A DNA stretch of 64,000 nucleotides from Leptidea sinapis (Eukaryota; Arthropoda; Insecta; Lepidoptera; Pieridae), in NCBI RefSeq assembly GCF_905404315.1, contig NC_066301.1:5952001-6016000 (forward strand). The letters are read 5' to 3'. Positions 1 to 11,169 of the stretch are shown in pieces. Position 1 is the stretch's first letter. Each line of letters starts with the position of its first letter. The notes under the pieces were generated by a model. That model had not been told where the DNA came from. It ran no database searches and saw only the letters and a list, made by a program, of their open reading frames with translations. The translations under genes and the position numbers were made by a program.

Positions 1-2033
1 GATTTGCTCCACACAAAACCAACGCCATGGTGATCACCAAGAAACTGAAACTAACACCAATTCAGATCACCATGGGCGGCGAAAGCATAAAGATGGTCAC
101 TGAAACCAAGATCCTGGGTCTTATAATTGACCACAGGTTGTCTTTTAAGCCGCACGTCATTGACGTTTGCCGAAAGGCAACGGCCATCTATGGCCAATTG
201 TCAAGGGCGGCTAAGACAACCTGGGTTCTGAACCCAGAGGTGGTCAGGACCATCTACATCGCCGCTGTGGAGCCAATCGTAGTATACGCTTCAAGCGTCT
301 GGGTCCCAGCCGTAGATCAAGTCGGAGTGCGGAGGTTGCTGGACGCAGTTCAGCGCGGGTTCGCGCGGAAGATCAGCCGGGCCTACAAAACCGCCAGTTT
401 GAGTGCGACGCTGATCCTATCAGGTATCTTGCCACTCGACCTGAGAATCCGAGAGGCAGCAGAACTGTACCGCTATAAAAGGGGCGAGGACATTGATGGT
501 ATGGCAGACAGGAAGGCTGAACAGCGGGTTAGCTTCCAGGATGCTCCCCATCCAGCCCTCGCTCCTGAGGTAGAATTCTGTTGCCTCAAGGAGACACAGG
601 CCGAAACCGGCGTGGTAGAAGTGCAGGATGACCAAGGAGAAGGAGAGGGTTATATGCAGGTCTACACCGACGGCAGCAAGATACAGGGCAGGGTTGGAGC
701 CGGAATTTCATACAGGCGGCGAGGCTTGGAAGTCAGAGCAAGGAAACTCAAATTAGATTATTATTAATTTCGAAGGCTATCGAGGACATCTTGAAGATGC
801 CCGATAAGAGGGTCGAGATCCTTAGTGACTCCAGGTCGTCGCTGGAGCTGCTAAGGGATCGATCTTCGTACCACCCGATAGCCTTCGAAATTAAAAACCT
901 TATCCAGCGGGCTCGAAATATGGATAAAACCATTCGGTTCCGCTGGGTTCGGGTGCATGAAGGTATCGAGGGGAACGAGAGGGCTGACCACTTGGCGAAG
1001 GACGCGGCACTCCGTTCGAAGTTGAGGTCTGCATACGAAGGAGTGCCGGTTTCCACTCTTCGCCGCAACATCCGGGGCAGGACCCTTGAGGTCTGGCAGG
1101 AGCGCTACACCGCGGGTCAAACTGCAAGTGTTACGAAGGCGTTCCTGCCAGACGTCAAGGTGTCATACAAGCTGGTAATGGAGGAGCCTTTCTCCGCACT
1201 GATGGCCCAAATAGTTACTGGCCATGGTGGCTTCTCGGCGTATCTCCACCGGTTCGGCCTAAAGGATAGCCCAGTGTGCATATGCGACGGTCATTCTGAC
1301 GAAAGCGCATTGCACCTGGTGCTTCACTGCCCGAGGTTTGGCCGGTGGAGATTCGACCTGGAAGTCCAAAGTGGATTGGCAGTGGTACTGGAAAATCTTC
1401 CATCCTTTATAAGAAGACCCAACAGGGAAATGTTCGAGCCGTTCTGTCATAAGATATTTAAGGATGTGCTGCCCAGAAACGGTAGCAATATAAAATTTTA
1501 AACAGTTAGGATTTAAATAGTTAGTGATGTAAGAATTTTAATGTAGATAAATAAGTTGAATATAGTAAATACAGAATATACAAAACAGAAAAATAGCGTT
1601 AGGTTTAATTAATGTGTATATTTAAATTGTAGATTTAATAATGTATACAATAGTTCCCTATGATAATGCATAGGGCCCAAGATACAACTTTAGTCTGTAA
1701 GTATATGTACCTAGAATAAGATAGAAGTAAGGAATCCCAGTGTGAAACAGGAATAGTTAATATTTGTTCTCTGATATATGTAGATAAAAAATACAAAAAA
1801 AAAAAAATGGTAATTAGTAAATAAGGAAATGTTAGCTGTAAGGTAATGTTATTGAAAATAAAGATGTTAAGAAATAATTTGTTAGAGTGTAAGCGACCAA
1901 CTAAATATTATGGACAATAAATTATTATCCCACCCTTAACCCCTACGAGCTATGGTAGGGAGAAAGTAGTTGTTAAGCGTTAGCGTGAGCGTTAGCTGCC
2001 AGGGAGGTAGGCCTACTAGGAAAAAAAAAAAAA
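1..2033 (+). mobile_element. TR-1: TRAS-like telomeric LINE, 3' part only
   Basis: The window opens inside the RT thumb region of an R1-clade non-LTR element and runs through RNase H, the Cys/His motif, a 3' UTR of about 520 bp and a 13-nt poly(A) tail (2021-2033). The tail is followed by telomeric CCTAA units. The protein is nearly identical to that of TR-8 (minus strand, 47175-49282), so the two belong to one sub-family, GC-richer than the other TRAS-like copies here. The 5' part lies outside the window. Assignment to TRAS rests on the telomeric target and the orientation of the tail. Confidence 0.88.
3..1501 (+). pseudogene. TR-1 ORF2 3' part: RT C-terminus, RNase H, Cys/His motif
   Basis: The reading frame enters at base 3 with the FAPHKTNAM region that follows the RT active site. 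RNase H follows: YTDGSK carries the first catalytic Asp near 660 and LSDSRSS carries another near 825. After that come GNERADHLAKDAAL and a C-terminal CxC...H...C motif near 1275-1330. Compared with TR-8, a net 28-nt deletion near 755-768 shifts the frame and gives a stop at 765-767. The lost stretch encodes the FQAEM segment with the catalytic Glu of RNase H. The second piece (791-1501) ends at TAA 1499-1501. The protein would have acted in target-primed reverse transcription at telomere repeats. Confidence 0.88.
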
Positions 2034-2037
2034 GAAA
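1502..2037 (+). other. TR-1 3' UTR and poly(A) tail
   Basis: AT-rich non-coding sequence after the ORF2 stop. It holds an internal A-run near 1798-1807 that is not an element end, because no telomeric repeat follows it. It ends in a 13-A tail, a G and three A, then CCTAA. The central part (near 1655-1725, including the AT-rich stretch around TAGGGCCC) is matched in reverse at 46950-47035 in TR-8, which supports the sub-family assignment. Confidence 0.75.
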
Positions 2038-2059
2038 CCTAACCTAACCTAACCTAACC
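2038..2059 (+). repeat. Telomeric (CCTAA)4-CC tract
   Basis: Four perfect CCTAA units plus CC lie between the poly(A) of TR-1 and the 5' end of TR-2. CCTAA is the C-strand of the insect telomere repeat TTAGG, so the chromosome end would lie to the left here. Confidence 0.95.
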
Positions 2060-3793
2060 ACACCGCTCAAGCCCTCTGAAGCGAGTACACACGCGCAAAG
2101 TTGATCCGAGCTCGATCCGTGCAGAATTGATACTTTTAAATAGTTAAAAATAGTGAAAAGTGGTAAATCTTTGGATTATATACAAGTGCGATATATCAAA
2201 ATTTGTGTAATTGCGAGATCTAGAAGATAGTGATAAAGAAATTTCTTAAATCGTTTTCCTCGAAGTAGGAGAGAAGAATAACCAAAAATTTTATAAAAAA
2301 AATATCTCAAAAAATTACGCTGCGCAAATAAGCGCAGTAAGGTACCTGTTTTTTGGTGTTGCTGGATTCGCCCCGACGAGATCTATCTTCTGGTACAAGT
2401 TCTGGATTTTTACCGTCGACGAGCGAAGAAAAAACAACAAAAAAACAAGTACCACGTGGCGGCGTGGTCACACTTGCAGACGTGTTGGACCAAATCCTGT
2501 GACGCAGATTGGTGCTCCCAAGACACTGAAAACACCCGGCGGTTGCAGAATTTAAATAACATTAGCGGTTTTGTAATTATAATTTTTCAAAATTTCAGCT
2601 AAATTTCAAAAATTCACAACTCAGTGGGAAGATCGGTGACCCCACTTTTTCATTTGATTTTATTAATGTTTTGAGTAAATTCTAATAACATACCAAGTTT
2701 CAAAATTTTCCATCGAGTAGTTTTCAAGCTGTGAATTTTCGAAATCTAAGGGTTGTTACGCAGGGGTAGTTCCCCTTTAGTTAGGAACTTAAAAATACTA
2801 TATAAAAATAGTACATAAATTGTATAATCGGTAGAAATTATTTCAAAATTTTTAACCGTGTGTTTATATTTTTTATTTAATATTTAGTATAAAAAACGCA
2901 GTTTTTCTTAATTATTAAATCAGAGGGGGGGCTAACTTAAAATTAGATCTTAAATGTAAATAGCACTTAACATTATCAATCAAACGATACCAATCACGGG
3001 TATTTTATCTTTACGGGTACAGAAGTTAAGAAAAATTTTTGACAACGTCGGCCATATTGGCCGCCATCTTGAAAATCTTTAAACTCTTATAACCCGGCAA
3101 CGTAAAGTGCTACGGAGCCGGGATTTTCTGTACTAACATTCCCTTCTTTTGTACTAGGTGTATTATATGGTTTTAAGACAAAAAATTTTGACATCTCTAC
3201 TAGGTAGAGAAACAATAAATATATATAGAACAGGTTACGGCGAGCTCAACAAGCTATCGCACGACCTTGTACGATATCTGGAACGAGAACTACGCATTTT
3301 TTAGTACTTTGGCCGCCATTTTGACCGCCATTTTGGAAAGTTAAAAAGCGTCATATCTTCGCTTCCAGACGTCGTAGCGGAACGCGGTTTTCGCCCTGAG
3401 AATGAGCAACAGCGGCTCTACATTTTGAAAAGGTTCTTACAACCTATAATTATCGACCAAAAATTTTGACCTTAGTCCTATTGGCTGCAATTAAATATAT
3501 ATATACATATATATAAAACTTTGAAGAGCACGGTGGGACATAGTGCGATTGCTAAATATACAATATAAATCTTTTTAATCAACCATATTAAATACACTTA
3601 TTCACATAACACGTATTTGACGATACATTTAGATGATATTTTTATATTAAGACGATATTTAGACGATATACTTATAGAATATTTTATACTAAAACACAAA
3701 ATTTCTTGTTACATTATATATACAACTTATACAAATTTACCTTAGTTTATATTTTTATACAAATTTAATTAGTACTGACACTTACCTTCAGCA
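2060..3793 (+). promoter_or_regulatory. TR-2 5' UTR with putative internal promoter elements
   Basis: There is no ORF of note in these 1.73 kb. Visible sequence features are a palindromic CCACGTGG at 2452-2459 and paired GCCGCCATNTTG motifs at 3048-3072 and 3311-3336. The GCCGCCAT motifs resemble YY1/Pho sites and also occur in the 5' UTRs of TR-3, TR-5 and TR-10. LINE promoters normally lie within the 5' UTR, so this is the likely promoter region. The motif roles are inference only. Confidence 0.5.
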
Positions 3794-5237
3794 ATGTACA
3801 GAACACCCAGTAAACAATCTGGTAGTAAAGATGTGGAACAAAGGTCGCCCCCAAAGACGATCACCTTGACATCAAAGGTGAGAAAGAGTAGTGGACAATG
3901 GGAGGCGGCAGGCTCTGAAATATCCACGACACCTCCATCAACGTTGAAATCCAGTCAAGTAGAGCCTGCGAAATCTAGGACCTCTAGGACACTGTCCCTT
4001 GATAGCGAGCCGAGAACAAACAAAGTGACAGAACCAGGTGTTTCACAAAAGACGAGGTTCGCTGACAAGACGTCGGAAGCCCGAGCCTGCCTCAGTAAGG
4101 CCAAGCTGCATTTAAACAATTCCAGGAACCTGAAATCTGAAATAAAAAACGGTGTTATTGAGGCTATCGATAGACTGTACCAGATTGTTAAGGAACTGGA
4201 AATAACCTTAAAAGAAGGCGGAAAGCACGAAATAGTGGACCTTAGTAAAAATACAGTGCAAGAAACAGCAAATGATACGGATCAGAAAGCAATTCTTAGT
4301 CAACTCGCGGAAACAGCCAAACGAGTACAAGAGAATAATCAAAAACTGGAGGAACTACGAATAGCTATTGAGAAACAAACAACCGAGCAGGCCCAACAGA
4401 CGTATGCCAGTGTGACGTCAATTAATTCAAGGGCGAAAAGCGGAAAAGTAGAGTTGCACTCCATAATAGTAGCGTCAGAAGACGTAAATGATACAGGTGA
4501 GTCAGTCCTAAATAAGATCAGAGACACTATGGACGCGAAGGACGGTTGGGTAAAGGTGGAAAGGCTTAGAAAAGCAAAAGATAGGAAGATCATCATGAGT
4601 GTCGGCAGCAAAGAGGAGCGGAACCAGATAAGGGATAAACTGGAAAAGGCAGGAAAACAACTCACCTGTGAGGAAATGAAAAACAAGGATCCGCTTCTAA
4701 TTATAATGAACGTTCTTTCTGTCCACAGTGATTCTGACATCATAAAGGCCCTTCGAAACCAGAACAAGAGTGTCTTTAGTAAACTAGATCCGACAGAAGA
4801 CAGGATAGAAATCAAGTACAGGACTTCTCCTGTACTTGATTTCTATCCTTATTATTAGAGCGAGAAATCCGCTGACTAACCACGTGATCCTTAGAGCATC
4901 CCCAGTGATATGGAAGCGGGCGACTGAAGCAGGAGCCATGCATATAGACCTGCAAAAGGTAAGAGTTGCAGACCAGTCGCCCTTAGTACAATGCACAAGG
5001 TGCCTTGGATACGGTCATGGAGAGCGCTTTTGCAAGGATACCATCGACTCGTGTAGTCACTGTGGAGGCCCACACCTTAGAAGTGAATGCACTGAATGGG
5101 TGGCAGGTACTGAGCCCACTTGTAAGAACTGCAAAAGTGCTGGAAATGACCGCGTCGAGCATAACGCGTTTAGTCAGGATTGCCCAGTAAGAAGACGTTG
5201 GGATGTGATGGCACGCTCCTCAGAAGCCTACTGCTAA
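3794..5237 (+). pseudogene. TR-2 ORF1 (gag-like, three zinc knuckles), broken
   Basis: ORF1 encodes the RNA-binding structural protein of the retrotransposon RNP. ATG 3794 begins MYRTPSK, matching the N-termini of the other copies (M-x-x-R/T-TPxKK). A basic, Ser/Thr-rich N-terminal third precedes a conserved middle domain (KVERLRKAKDRK, KNKDPLL). The C-terminus has zinc knuckles CTRCLGYGHGERFC and CSHCGGPHLRSEC and a third CKNC...H...C. A 48-bp perfect palindrome at 4802-4849 interrupts the frame: the first piece stops at 4856-4858 and the homology resumes one frame over near 4857, ending at TAA 5235-5237. Confidence 0.88.
4802..4849. repeat. Perfect 22-bp inverted repeat with 4-nt loop inside ORF1
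   Basis: Bases 4802-4823 are the exact reverse complement of 4828-4849, with CTTC as the loop. The left arm is ordinary ORF1 coding sequence conserved in other copies (D-R-I-E-I-K-Y). The right arm has no counterpart in them, so it looks like a templated fold-back insertion that broke ORF1. Confidence 0.92.
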
Positions 5238-5247
5238 GGTCGCCCAA

Positions 5248-8200
5248 ATGGAAACAACTAAGTTCTTAATCCTACAGTCAAACCTACAAAAAAAAAAGAT
5301 TAGCGACAGATGAGCTTATAATGGAGGGATATAGGCGAGGGGCAGCACTGGCATTAATCCAAGAACCATATGTGGAGGTTGCAAGCACGTTAAGAACTAT
5401 AGGGGAGTACGAGTTTTTCAGGACGCTGGCGAAGACAGGGTCAAAGCTGCAATAGTAGTATTTGACACGAACATCATCGTCACTCAATACCCACAGCTTA
5501 CTACATCTAATAATGCTGTTGTAGGAATACAAGCCGGCTCCAGTAAAGTCAAACTCGTCTCATTTTATATTGAGCCAGATAAACCGATAGACCAGTACAT
5601 ACAACATATGAGGAAAATAGGAATAGAGCTCGGTGTGGAGTCTTTTATAATTGGAGGAGACGCAAACGCTAAGAATATCTGGTGGGGAGGAAACAACACG
5701 GACAAAAGGGGCGAAAAGCTTTTGGGTACTCTCGACGAAATGGGGCTACAGATACTAAATACAAACGACAAACCTACTTTTGACACAGTGAGAGGAGTGC
5801 AGCGATATACCAGCTACATCGACTTAACAGCGTGCTCGGGGAATCTTTTAGACAAGGTTGAAGGATGGAAAGTGGACGATACCCTAACCAGCTCCGACCA
5901 TAATGGCATAACATTCCATGTGAAACTGAGAAAATGTGACGCCGTAGGCGTTTCCAGGACGACGCGAAAATACAATACGAGGAAAACTAATTGGAACCAA
6001 TTTCGTGAGAAATTGGTGCAATTGTTACAAAACCGTAAGCTAACACCTGGAAGCGTCAACGACGTAACAGAAAAAGAACAACTTGACGAAGTAATAAGAA
6101 CGGACACAGAGATAATCACCATGGTATGTAATGAAACAATTGCCAAAAGGAAAAACAAAACTAAAGTGCACCTACCGTGGTGGTCCCAAAAATTGGAAAA
6201 GCTGAAGCGAGAGACGGCCACCCTGAAGAATAGGATCCCTCGAGCAGCCCCCGTACGACGCGCCAAAGTAGTCGATGAGTACCTTAAAAAGAGAGAAGAA
6301 TACGAAAATGAAGCAACAACTGCACAGATACAGAGTTGGAAGGATTTTTGCGGAAAACAGGAAAAAGAGAGTCTCTGGGATGGTATTTACCGAATTATAG
6401 GACGAACCAGGAAAAGAGAGGAGGATATCCCGCTTGAAATAGAATCCCAAACTCAGAGTCCAATGAGCTCGGCACGGCTCTTAGCCGAAACATTCTACCC
6501 GGGTGATTGTGAGGAGCAGGACAGCGAAGAACACAAAAAGGTTAGATTTCTTGCGGAAAATATAAATAGTGCTGCTAGCAGCAAAGGGAAACACGACCCT
6601 CCCTTCACATTGACCGAATTGAAAATCGCTGCAACATCCTTTAACCCAAAAAAGGCACCCGGGTTGGATGGAATCACATCAGATATTTGCAGCCACGCGA
6701 TTTTCACAGATTCCAACATTTTCTTGGCCATCTTAAATAAATGCCTGAAGCTCACCTATTTTCCCAGAGCCTGGAAGGAAGCGATAGTGGTGGTCCTTAG
6801 AAAACCTGGCAAAGATAATTACAGATCCCCAAAATCGTACCGACCAATCGGCTTGCTACCAATCCTAGGGAAAATCTATGAAAAAATGAAAATTAAAAGG
6901 CTGAGATATCATATATTACCATATATGAGCACGCGTCAATATGGGTTCATGCCCCAAAGGAGCACCGAGGACTCCCTCTATGATCTAATAAATCATGTAA
7001 GATCCAAGATTAAGCAAAAGAAAATAGTTACCATCATATCGTTGGACATAGAGGGAGCCTTCGATAGCGCTTGGTGGCCGCGGATCATAACCCGATTAGC
7101 TGAAGAAGATTGTCCTATAAACCTTAGGAGGACTATTGACAGTTACCTAAGTGATAGATATGTATCAGTCAGGTATGCAGAAAAGGAACACCGTAGAAAA
7201 ACACAATTGGGATGCGTACAAGGGTCAATTGGAGGACCCTTTCTATGGAATCTTCTGCTGGATCCACTCTTAAAAGGTCTGGAGAAATGAGGTGACTATG
7301 TGCAAGCATTTGCAGACGACATCATTTTGGCTTTTTTCGGTGACACGGAGAAAGACATACAAGAAAGTGCAAACAAAGCACTCGAATTTGTACGAGAGTG
7401 GGGAGCAGCCAATAAATTGAAATTTGCACCCCACAAAACAAACGCCATGACCGTCACAAGGAAAATCAAATATGACATCCCCCACCTAAGCATGGGTGGT
7501 ACAGATATTCGAGTGGTGAGTGAAATCAAAATACTAGGACTAACAGTGGATGACAAATTGACATTCAATATACACGTGAATAATATCACTAAAAAGGCTG
7601 TAGCCGTCTACAAACAGCTAACACGGGCTGCAAAAATATCCTGGGGATTAAACCCAGAGATAATCCGGACAATATACATCGCCACCGTGGAGCCTATAAT
7701 ACTCTACGCTGCGAGCGCGTGGGCACCGGCCACAAGCAAAGTTTGTATTAAAAAGAAACTGAACGCAGTCCAGAGGGGCTTCACACAAAAGATATGCAAA
7801 GCTTATCGAACGGTGTCCCTAAACTCTACGCTCATATTGTCCGGAATCTTGCCCCTTGACATTAGGATCAGGGAGGCGGCAGCCTTGTACGCTGCAAAAA
7901 AGGGAATAGAAGTAGTGGAGCTGGGAGACATTGAAGTAGAGCACAGAGTCCATTCAATGGAGATTCCACACTCAGCTGAGCAAGAAATCATGGAGATTCG
8001 CCACCTGACTAGCCGGGAGCATGTTGATAATAACAGCAATTACGAAGTACGCATATTCACGGACGGCAGTAAGATTGATGGTAGGGTTGGGGCCGCTCTA
8101 TCCTTGTGGAATGGGGAGGTTGAAACCAAATCTGTCAAACTTAGTCTGCCGTCCTATTGCACCGTGTATCAGGCAGAACTCCTGGCAATCAGCGAGGCAA

Positions 8201-8913
8201 CAAAAATTGCTCAGCTGCGTGAGGAAAAATCTTTTGCAATTTATAGTGACTCTATGTCTGCTCTACAAACCATCTCAAATCCGACCTCTACCCATCCGCT
8301 CGCCGAACAAGCCAGGAATAACATGTAAAGTTTATCTCAGGCCAGCAAAACTGTCGTCTTACACTGGAAAAAAGATCATGCTGGCTTGGACGGTAATGAG
8401 CGAGCCGACCACCTGGCAAAAGAGGCGGCACTAAAATCAAAAAAGCAGCACAATTACACAAAATGTCCGATATCGTATGTCAAAAATACCATTCGAAATA
8501 AATCACTTCACGAATGGAACGATAGGTACACAAAACATCACACTGCACGAACCACTAAAGTATTTTTCCCAGATGTAATATCGTCTTATAGAATTACGCG
8601 CAAGATTAAAATCACGGGAATAACCACTCAAATTCTGACGGGACATGGAGGTTTCTCCGAATACTTGTACAAATTTGGCTGCAAGGAGAGTTCATCGTGT
8701 ATCTGCCAAGCAGATATCGAAGAAACCCTGTTGCACATAATCGCGGAGTGTCCCGCCTATGCTCTTGAAAGGTTTAAAACAGAAGTAGACATAGACATGA
8801 AAATTAATATGGATAATATTGTTTATATAGTTAGTAGTAAATATAGGGATAAATTCTTAGAATTTTGTAGAAAAATAGTTATAAAAGTGAATAAAAGAAA
8901 CAGTAGTAATTAA
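5248..8913 (+). pseudogene. TR-2 ORF2: endonuclease, RT, RNase H, Cys/His motif; multiple lesions
   Basis: ORF2 would nick telomeric DNA and reverse-transcribe the element RNA there. The likely start is ATG 5248, eleven bases after the ORF1 stop. Domains in order are AP endonuclease (GGDANAKNIWWG near 5655, SSDHNG near 5890), RT (SLDIEGAFDSAWW near 7045, GCVQGSIGG near 7210, FADD near 7308), RNase H (FTDGSK near 8056, YQAELLA, YSDSMSA, GNERADHLAKEAAL) and CxC...H...C near 8700. Lesions seen are frameshifts in the first 360 bases (one beside an A-run at 5287-5297), an in-frame TGA at 7288-7290 just before the RT active site, and an in-frame TAA at 8326-8328. Confidence 0.88.
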
Positions 8914-9293
8914 GAAAAATATGTTTGTAGAATATTAAGATATTTTAACATAACATATGAAAATTGTAATGTATATAAGCAAAAATAGTAGAATGTATTC
9001 CTAGTAAATAAGTAAACTTTGTAGAAAACATAAGTTGACAATTTTGTAAATAAATAAGCTGCAGTGTTATAATTATTACCCAATAAATAAAGTTAAAGTT
9101 AATAGATAGGAGCATAGACGGCAATCCCAGCCGTGAAAAGTATAAATGATTGAGGTATGAAACTGTACGTATGCAGCATGAAAGTACGAGAAGTAGCAAA
9201 TGCGAGAACTGGTATGTAAGAGTCCACTAGATATATAAAGACTGCGGCCTTCATAGCCGGAGGTATACGAATTTAACAAAAAAAAAAAAAAAA
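8914..9293 (+). other. TR-2 3' UTR and poly(A)
   Basis: AT-rich non-coding sequence of about 365 bp follows the ORF2 stop and ends in 16 A (9278-9293). CCTAA follows at once. The stretch ATGCAGCATGAAAGT near 9171-9185 is closely matched in the 3' UTRs of TR-4 (near 19330-19350) and TR-6 (near 35265-35282). The three copies therefore share a 3' end type, probably the part read by the RT. Confidence 0.72.
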
Positions 9294-9318
9294 CCTAACC
9301 TAACCTAACCTAACCTAA
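9294..9318 (+). repeat. Telomeric (CCTAA)5 tract
   Basis: Five perfect units lie between the TR-2 poly(A) and the TR-3 5' end. Confidence 0.95.
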
Positions 9319-10710
9319 CATCTCAACCAAGTTAGCACGTGCCAACCGCAAGAAAATTGCTCCGCGTTAATATAACGTTGAAACATCTTTTGAAAAATCA
9401 AAGTTGTGGGTTTTTTGTTACAAACCATATAGTGCGATATATCGTTAGATGCGCAGTGACGAGGTGCATACGATAGTGCAAAAATAAAATCTTAAAAATT
9501 AAGCACCGAAGTAGAATCACGAAAAAACAGTGAAAATTAGAAAGTGAGAATCTTTAAAGTAAAACGCTGCAAAATCCAAAGCGGTGACGTGTAGGTTTCT
9601 AAGTGTTTTCGGAAGCGCCTCAACAAGCTCTACAAGCTGACACCAGTTTTGGATTTTCATCGGCCACCAGGCTGAAATAAAAGCCAAAAAAACAAGTACC
9701 ACGTGGCCACGAGGTTCTTGTTTTTTTGGTGGCCACTTGGGAAGCTGCACGTAATCAAGAGAAGACAAGAACCATTTCAACTGCGGCGATCGGACTTATA
9801 GTTTTTAAATTATGGACTCTTAAAAATTTGCTATATTTTCAAAAAATTCTAACTCTGAAACGAAAGCGACGACATAGGTAATAAAAATTGTAATTGGGAT
9901 TCTCCTTCTTAGTAGTATTACAGGAAAAAATTACAAAATTTTTTGTTCGAAAATTAATAAAATATGAAATTTTAAAAAAAATTTCAAAATTTTCAAATCT
10001 ATTTTCTCACTTTGTTAAAATCATGTTTTCCAAAAATTAAATTAGATAGTAATTTTCATCTTAAAATCTATAATTTAAAAGCAATTTCAGATTTTACGAT
10101 CAAATTTGGATTTTTTATGAACTTTTGAAGTAAAATTTTTCGAAATTTATCAAATATAAAATTTATTATTAGAAATATAGTAAAACTATTAGTAAAATCA
10201 AAAAGAGGAGATTTTTCCAAATCGATAGAGTCCAAACACGGCAGAAATCGGACCGGAATTGTAAAAACTAAGATTTCGGCAGCCATTTTGGCGGCCATCT
10301 TGGTTTTAGCGCAAAAACTTCTTTCTGCTGTAACTTCCTTGTTTCTGGTCCTATTTGACTGCGGTTTTCAAGGAAACACCCACCTTGGAACGCTCTTTCT
10401 ATCTAGATATATTGCAGCTCTATATAGAGTCCTGACTCTATCATCATACAAATAATTATTCTTCTTTACATTTTCTTTAGGTTTTAAGATATTGACAGTC
10501 GGCTTATTGGCTTTAGTTAATTTGACATAAACCATTCGCTCTATGTAGAGCAGAAACATTTTATTACTATAACAACGTTACATTATATTTAAGTAGTTTA
10601 TAGAGTCTTTTGACCTATATACTTAGTTTTAATACAGTTTATTGATAAGGTTAAATTTTTAACCAATTTTAGTTTTACTTTACAAGTTGACGCTGCTGTC
10701 CCTCCATAAA
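9319..10710 (+). promoter_or_regulatory. TR-3 5' UTR
   Basis: AT-rich non-coding sequence. It shares with TR-2 an ACAAGTACCACGTGG stretch (here near 9693-9706) and holds the CAGCCATTTTGGCGGCCAT block at 10280-10298 that recurs in the TR-10 5' UTR at 56455. The first bases (GTTAGCACGTGCC near 9330) match the small fragment TR-7 near 40760. The promoter role is inferred from position. Small ORFs here have no family resemblance. Confidence 0.5.
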
Positions 10711-11169
10711 ATGGCAACCTGCCGCACCCCAGACAAGAAGACAACTCTAAGTGATACCTTCGAGATATCTCCATCCGAGGCAACAAATCCTTCCCCAAGT
10801 AAAACATTACATACCTCGAGCGTGAGACGCAGCATAGGACAATGGGAAGCAGGGAATAGCTCCGGTTCGTCCAAAGTATCCCTATCTCCCAAACAAACGG
10901 CTCTAGAAGCGGCACCCCGCAATGTTAAAGACAAGGGCTTAACGCTCTCTCAAGATCTTAAAAGTGGCGCCCAAAAGGTACCCACAGAGCCGGCTGGAAC
11001 GTCTCCGCGCCTATTAAAGTCATATCACGTTATCCAAGCAAACTTGCAGAGGAGTGCCACGGTGACGGCTGAATTGGTCATGGCTGCAAGCAAGACCAAA
11101 ACGGCTTTCGCTATGTTACAGGAGCCATACATTGGTCGGAGTGGGGAAATGAAATATTATGACGCGTGA
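10711..11169 (+). pseudogene. TR-3 ORF1 N-terminus fused to the start of ORF2
   Basis: ATG 10711 (MATCRTPDKK) matches the ORF1 start of TR-5 (MATIRTPSKK). About 105 codons of the basic ORF1 N-terminus run straight into VIQANLQRSATVTAEL and LQEPYIG, which is the beginning of the ORF2 endonuclease. An internal deletion has therefore removed most of ORF1, including all zinc knuckles, and left an in-frame ORF1-ORF2 join. The frame ends at TGA 11167-11169, where a second deletion in the endonuclease region begins. Confidence 0.85.

Larger units (their letters stand above)
2060..9293 (+). mobile_element. TR-2: near full-length TRAS-like telomeric LINE, decayed
   Basis: This element has all the parts of an R1-clade telomeric LINE in order: a 5' UTR of 1.7 kb, gag-like ORF1, ORF2 with endonuclease, RT, RNase H and Cys/His motif, a 3' UTR and a 16-nt poly(A) (9278-9293). 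Telomeric CCTAA flanks it on both sides. The left boundary follows CC of a repeat and the right poly(A) runs into AACC. ORF1 carries a fold-back insertion and ORF2 carries several frameshifts and stops, so it cannot move on its own. Confidence 0.92.

Noticed and set aside
1787..1810. A-rich run within the TR-1 3' UTR taken as a possible element end.
   Set aside because: No telomere repeat follows, and the 3' UTR continues to a proper tail at 2021.
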